Assembly (NCBI GenBank): GCA_028704035.1
Contig: JAQVLS010000054.1
Location: forward strand, 1 to 9,414
DNA from: Desulfotomaculaceae bacterium
GTDB taxonomy: Bacteria > Bacillota > Desulfotomaculia > Desulfotomaculales > Pelotomaculaceae
Direction: 5' to 3'
DNA length: 9,414 nucleotides
The translations under genes and the position numbers were made by a program. Positions 6,036 to 9,414 of the stretch are shown in pieces. The notes below the pieces were generated by a model. The model was given only the letters and a program-made list of their open reading frames with translations. It was not told where the DNA came from and searched no databases. Positions within the stretch are counted from its first letter, which is position 1, and every line of letters starts with the position of its first letter.

Positions 6036-6785
6036 TTAGACCCCCCAATTCAACAGAGTGAATTTTGCCGCCTGCTGTTCTGCATCTTTTTTGGAACGTC
6101 CGGTTCCGGTACCGGCCAGCTCACCTTTATACAACACTCCGGCGGTAAAAGTTTTCTCATGGTCCGGTCCTTCTTCTCTGAGAATTTCATATTGGACCTG
6201 TTCACCGCCGTGCTGCTGGACAATCTCCTGTAGTTCCGTCTTGTAATCCCTGTCCAGGCGCCCCTCCAGGACATCTTTTATTACAGGAGCCAGAAACTGC
6301 AGGGCCAGATTGCCGGCGACTACGAGTCCCTGGTCAAGATAGACGGCGCCCAGCAGCGCTTCAAAGACGTCAGCCAGAATGGAAGGGCGCTCCCTACCCC
6401 CGGAACGCTCTTCGCCTTTCCCCATACGCATGCAGTAGCCCAGTCCAAGTTCTTTGGCCACCCTTGCCAGGGAAGGTTCGCATACCAGAGCCGCGCGCAT
6501 TTTGGTCAGATCTCCCTCGTCACGGTTGGGGTAGCTGCGAAACAGAAAATCACTGACTGCCAGGTCCAGCACCACGTCACCTAGAAATTCCAGCCTTTGA
6601 TTGTTATCAAACCCATTTTGTCTGCTTTCATAAGTAAACGAACTATGTGTCAGCGCCTGATAAAGCAGATCCGGATCATGCCAGTCTACCGCCAGCCTTT
6701 TTGCAAGGCCTTCCAGACAAGATTTCCTTTTAAACACCCGATCATCACCCGGTTCAAGATTTATAAAATGCCGGGAATTATTCAT
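6036..6785 (-). CDS. rnc: Ribonuclease III
   Basis: Mg-dependent double-strand-specific endoribonuclease that processes rRNA precursors and structured mRNAs, acting as a homodimer. At 249 residues it has the usual two domains: a catalytic domain (about 20-170) and a C-terminal dsRNA-binding domain (about 180-248). The signature helix reads QRLEFLGDV (63-71), giving Glu66 and Asp70. The second metal-ligand pair is Asp139 and Glu142 in ADVFEALLGAVYLD. The dsRBD shows DYKTELQE at its start and SKKDAEQQAAKF near its end. The ATG at 6785 lies 9 nt after the fabF stop with only a weak GUGG-type ribosome site, so translation may depend on coupling to fabF. Linking rnc to the fab genes on one side and ftsY on the other is a conserved Firmicute arrangement. 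Confidence 0.97.
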   Translation of the reverse strand: MNNSRHFINLEPGDDRVFKRKSCLEGLAKRLAVDWHDPDLLYQALTHSSFTYESRQNGFDNNQRLEFLGDVVLDLAVSDFLFRSYPNRDEGDLTKMRAALVCEPSLARVAKELGLGYCMRMGKGEERSGGRERPSILADVFEALLGAVYLDQGLVVAGNLALQFLAPVIKDVLEGRLDRDYKTELQEIVQQHGGEQVQYEILREEGPDHEKTFTAGVLYKGELAGTGTGRSKKDAEQQAAKFTLLNWGV

Positions 6786-6794
6786 GACGCCACA

Positions 6795-8039
6795 TCACTG
6801 AGCCTGATATTTTTTAAATACTAGTGTGGCGTTATGCCCGCCAAAACCAAACGAATTAGTAAGCGCCACGTCTACTTTGGCCTTCCTGGCGGTGTTAGGG
6901 ACATAATCCAGATCACAGTCAGGGTCCGGCTGCTCATAATTAATAGTAGGGGGAATAACCCCTTCGCGTAAGGCCAAAATACAGACCATCGCCTCCAGCC
7001 CGCCGGAGGCCCCCAGCAGGTGGCCGGTCATCGATTTGGTTGAACTGATGGCGACCCTGGCGGCATGCCTGCCGAAAACATTTTTTATGGCCAGGGTTTC
7101 CGCTTTATCCCCCAGCGGCGTCGCGGTAGCATGAGCGTTAATGTAATCTACTGCGGACGGGTCAATAGCGGCGTCTCCCATGGCTTCCTTCATTGAGTTG
7201 GCCGCGCCGTAACCTTCCGGATCCGGAGCTGTCATATGATAGGCGTCACAAGTACTGCCATAACCGATTATTTCGGCGTATATCCTGGCGCCCCTTTTCT
7301 GGGCGTGTTCCAGGGTTTCTAGAATTAGTATGGCTGCCCCTTCACCGATCACAAAACCGTCCCGCTCCCGGTCAAAAGGCCTGCTGGCCTTTTCCGGCTC
7401 CGCGTTCCTGGTCGACATAGCCTTCATTTGAATGAAACCGGCCATAGCCAGCGGCGTTATAGCAGCCTCGGCGCCCCCGGTAATCATTACATCCGCACGG
7501 CCATACTGCAGCATCTTAAACGCTTCCCCGATAGCGTTACTGCTTGAGGCACATGCGGAAACACTAGTAGTGTTCGGCCCTCTCAGACAGTACCTGATCG
7601 CTACCTGCCCCGCGCCCATGTTGGCAATCATCATCGGCACAAATACCGGACTGATCCGTCCGGGACCTTTTTCAGCGAGCACCCTGGCTTGTTCTTCCAG
7701 TGTTTGAATGCCCCCGACCCCTGAGCCCAGGATAACTCCAATCCGGTCCCTGTTTTCATCAGCAAAATTTAACGAGGCGTCTTCCACAGCCATTCCCGTG
7801 GCAGCCACTGCAAACTGGGTAAACCGGTCCATACGCCTTGCTTCTTTTCTGTCAATATAAAGGGTTGGTTTGAAATCCTTTACCTCACCCGCTATTTTAG
7901 TGCTAAAATCAGCCGGATCAAACCTGGTTACTGGTCCAATTCCGGAAACACCGGCGGTCAGATTACTCCAAAACGCTTCCAGACCTATACCTACCGGAGA
8001 TATAATGCCCTGGCCGGTGATAACAACTCGTTTGAGCAA
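6795..8039 (-). CDS. fabF: 3-oxoacyl-[acyl-carrier-protein] synthase II
   Basis: Condensing enzyme that elongates acyl-ACP with malonyl-ACP in type II fatty-acid synthesis. At 414 residues it is normal for FabF. The catalytic triad is visible: Cys163 in VSACASS, His303 in NAHATATPLGDKAE, and His340 in KSMTGHLLGASGG (with Lys335). The C-terminal glycine motif NSFGFGGHN is at 395-403. The histidine motif reads HATAT where most FabF have HGTST, and the Cys motif ACASS where ACATG or ACASG is more usual; both keep the catalytic residue. The start is TTG at 8039, supported by an AGAGGGGGG site 8 nt upstream and by the standard KRVVITG N-terminus; no ATG fits. It follows acpP across a terminator-like hairpin and precedes rnc by 9 nt. 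Confidence 0.96.
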   Translation of the reverse strand: MLKRVVITGQGIISPVGIGLEAFWSNLTAGVSGIGPVTRFDPADFSTKIAGEVKDFKPTLYIDRKEARRMDRFTQFAVAATGMAVEDASLNFADENRDRIGVILGSGVGGIQTLEEQARVLAEKGPGRISPVFVPMMIANMGAGQVAIRYCLRGPNTTSVSACASSSNAIGEAFKMLQYGRADVMITGGAEAAITPLAMAGFIQMKAMSTRNAEPEKASRPFDRERDGFVIGEGAAILILETLEHAQKRGARIYAEIIGYGSTCDAYHMTAPDPEGYGAANSMKEAMGDAAIDPSAVDYINAHATATPLGDKAETLAIKNVFGRHAARVAISSTKSMTGHLLGASGGLEAMVCILALREGVIPPTINYEQPDPDCDLDYVPNTARKAKVDVALTNSFGFGGHNATLVFKKYQAQ

Positions 8040-8056
8040 AAAATTACCCCCCTCTT

Positions 8057-8088
8057 AAAAAAAGTCCCAGGGTTTGCCTCCGGGACTT
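8057..8088 (-). terminator. Terminator/attenuator hairpin between acpP and fabF
   Basis: Read on the minus strand, AAGTCCC pairs perfectly with GGGACTT, with an inner AGG/CCT and a short CAAAC loop (two bulged G). It is followed at once by a run of seven T (A7 at 8057-8063). This is the classic form of an intrinsic terminator. It begins about 20 nt after the acpP stop and ends just before the fabF ribosome site. Partial termination would leave more acpP than fabF mRNA, in keeping with the high demand for acyl carrier protein. Confidence 0.8.
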
Positions 8089-8107
8089 ATATGTAACAAG
8101 AGTTGTT

Positions 8108-8338
8108 CTATTTATGCTCCTGGATATATTTAACCGCTTCACCAACCGTACGAATTTTTTCAGCGTCTTCGTCTGAAATCTCCAGTTCAAATTCTTCTTC
8201 CAGGGCCATAACAAGCTCAACAATATCCAGGGAGTCAGCGCCCAGATCATCTACAAAAGAAGACTCAACCTTTACATCTTCTTCCTCAACGCCCAATTGT
8301 TCAATTATAATTGCTTTAACCTGATCTATTATCGCCAT
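8108..8338 (-). CDS. acpP: Acyl carrier protein
   Basis: Small acidic four-helix carrier that holds growing acyl chains as thioesters on a phosphopantetheine arm. It has 76 residues, the usual length. The attachment site is Ser36 in [13 protein letters not shown], a near-consensus motif for recognition by the holo-ACP synthase. The flanking sequence [16 protein letters not shown] is also typical. The ATG at 8338 is preceded by a very strong GGGAGGTGA site about 10 nt upstream, fitting high expression. It lies 40 nt after fabG and is followed by an intrinsic-terminator-like hairpin before fabF. Confidence 0.98.
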   Translation of the reverse strand: MAIIDQVKAIIIEQLGVEEEDVKVESSFVDDLGADSLDIVELVMALEEEFELEISDEDAEKIRTVGEAVKYIQEHK

Positions 8339-8378
8339 AACTTTTAATTCACCTCCCTTCCAGTTGGTAAATCACTGC

Positions 8379-9125
8379 TTAGGCACATGACATACCGCCG
8401 TCGACCGCAATAGTTTGGCCGCTGATATAACGTGCCGCATCCGAGGCCAGAAAAGCCACTAATTCAGCTACCTCATCGGGCTCTCCGAACTTTTTCAGGG
8501 GAATCTGGGAAAGCATCTTTTCTTTAAGCTCTTCAGGCAGTCCCAAAGTCATTTCAGTAGTGATAAAACCAGGCGCCACGGCGTTAACGGTGATACTGCG
8601 GGGGCCCAGTTCTTTGGCTAGAGCCCTGGTTAATCCTATTAAACCGGCTTTCGCAGCGCAATAATTGGCCTGGCTGGTATTACCGGTCAAGGCTACCACG
8701 GAGCTGATGTTTATAATCCGACCGGAGTGGTTCTTGACCATCACCCTGGCCGCAGCCTTTGTACAGTTAAAAGCCCCTTTCAAGTTTACGCCCAGGACCT
8801 GGTCCCAGTCTTCGTCTTTCATTCTTAGAATAAAATTATCCCTGGTGACGCCGGCGTTATTCACAAGGATATCCACACCGCCGAATTCATCAACAGCAGC
8901 CTTCACCAGAGCGGCAGCCTCGGCTGGCTTAGCGATGTCGGCCTTAAAAACAAGGGCCCTGCCGCCGTTATCTCTGACCTGCTGTGCCGTCTCTTCCGCC
9001 GCGCCGGCATTGGAGGCGTAATTAACTACTACAGCCGCCCCCTTTTTAGCCAGGGTCAGTGTGATAGCACGACCGATACCCCTGGACGCTCCAGTAATAA
9101 TTGCAATTCTTCCATCCAGGATCAT
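8379..9125 (-). CDS. fabG: 3-oxoacyl-[acyl-carrier-protein] reductase
   Basis: NADPH-dependent short-chain dehydrogenase that reduces 3-oxoacyl-ACP to 3-hydroxyacyl-ACP, the first reduction of each elongation cycle; FabG proteins act as tetramers. It has 248 residues. The cofactor motif TGASRGIG is at 11-18, NNAG at 89-92, and the catalytic set is Asn114, Ser142, Tyr155 and Lys159 (YCAAK). The C-terminal ISGQTIAVDGGMSC is typical of FabG rather than of other short-chain dehydrogenases. The ATG at 9125 lies 1 nt after the fabD stop codon, and the ribosome site GGGAGGT lies in the last fabD codons, so the genes are probably translationally coupled. Position between fabD and acpP confirms the fatty-acid role. 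Confidence 0.97.
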   Translation of the reverse strand: MILDGRIAIITGASRGIGRAITLTLAKKGAAVVVNYASNAGAAEETAQQVRDNGGRALVFKADIAKPAEAAALVKAAVDEFGGVDILVNNAGVTRDNFILRMKDEDWDQVLGVNLKGAFNCTKAAARVMVKNHSGRIINISSVVALTGNTSQANYCAAKAGLIGLTRALAKELGPRSITVNAVAPGFITTEMTLGLPEELKEKMLSQIPLKKFGEPDEVAELVAFLASDAARYISGQTIAVDGGMSCA

Positions 9126-9126
9126 T

Positions 9127-9414
9127 TTAGCTAACCTCCCTGGTTAAAGCAAGGGTTTTTTCCAAAGATGATCTATCCTCAATATTTAATATAGTCGCAT
9201 CTCTGCGGATTTTTTTAATTAGCCCGCTGAGTACCTTTCCCGGGCCCACTTCTATAAATGTGTCCACTCCAAGAGAGATCATTTTTAAGACACACTCTTC
9301 CCAGCGGACAGGGCTGTAAACTTGCTTAATTAGAGAATCATGTACCTCTGAGCCCGGCCTCTTCCAGGATCTCCCGCTTGACCGCGGCGGCAAGCGCTCC
9401 CGCTGCTGCGAAAC
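9127..9414 (-). CDS. fabD: Malonyl-CoA:ACP transacylase, C-terminal part only; upstream end abnormal
   Basis: FabD moves malonyl groups from CoA to acyl carrier protein. Only about 95 codons lie in the window, the frame being open to the right edge. The segment from DSLIKQVYSPVRWEE to VDTFIEVGPGKVLSGLIKKI is clear FabD C-terminal sequence. Upstream of about 9345, the same frame (GRSWKRPGSE and beyond) does not look like FabD, and the DNA becomes GC-rich; another frame there reads as a better protein (AVKREILEEAGLRG) and stops at 9338-9340. So the FabD reading is either broken by a frameshift or deletion, or joined to foreign sequence near the end of the window. A short ORF beginning with TTG at 9393 should not be taken as the true start. 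It overlaps the fabG ribosome site. Confidence 0.8.
   Translation of the reverse strand, partial: VSQQRERLPPRSSGRSWKRPGSEVHDSLIKQVYSPVRWEECVLKMISLGVDTFIEVGPGKVLSGLIKKIRRDATILNIEDRSSLEKTLALTREVS

Noticed and set aside
8044..8250. Minus-strand ORF of 68 codons overlapping acpP
   Set aside because: Out of frame with acpP, runs through the terminator hairpin, and the protein has no recognisable features.

Overview
The window looks like a chromosomal segment of a low-to-mid GC anaerobic Firmicute, most like the Peptococcaceae (Pelotomaculum/Desulfotomaculum relatives). That placement is inferred from the gene order fabD-fabG-acpP-fabF-rnc-ftsY, the strong GGGAGG-type ribosome binding sites, a TTG start on fabF, and the protein sequences. 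No marker gene here settles the genus. Every credible gene lies on the minus strand, so transcription runs from right to left.

Right half (about 9414 down to 5018): a fatty-acid synthesis and housekeeping cluster. It holds the C-terminal part of fabD (cut by the window edge and abnormal in its last ~70 bp), fabG, acpP, fabF, rnc and ftsY. Genes are 1 to about 70 nt apart. An intrinsic-terminator-like hairpin with a seven-U tract sits between acpP and fabF. The smc gene often found between rnc and ftsY is absent.

Middle (5017 to 4367): a 264-bp spacer with a hairpin, a G-run tract and a doubtful micro-ORF, then a 97-residue cysteine-rich protein of unknown function.

Left half (4366 to 1): a nucleoside-recycling cluster in the order mtnP, mtnA, ahcY, mtaD (mtaD cut at the left edge). 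Together these handle the two nucleoside by-products of S-adenosylmethionine use, methylthioadenosine (MTA) and S-adenosylhomocysteine (SAH). Purine-site residues in MtnP (TNFAAG instead of TDYD) and in AhcY (HLEAKT instead of HMTVET) suggest the pathway may act on deaminated (inosine-type) nucleosides made by the adjacent deaminase MtaD. This is the most interesting biological hypothesis in the window.

The two long gaps inside this cluster (mtnP-mtnA and mtnA-ahcY) each contain a copy of an AT-rich repeat of about 190-215 bp. Its ends are inverted arrays of a degenerate 9-nt unit, ACAGGATTA, and one end supplies the stop codon of mtnA. I found no tRNA, rRNA, CRISPR array, transposase or riboswitch that I could support.
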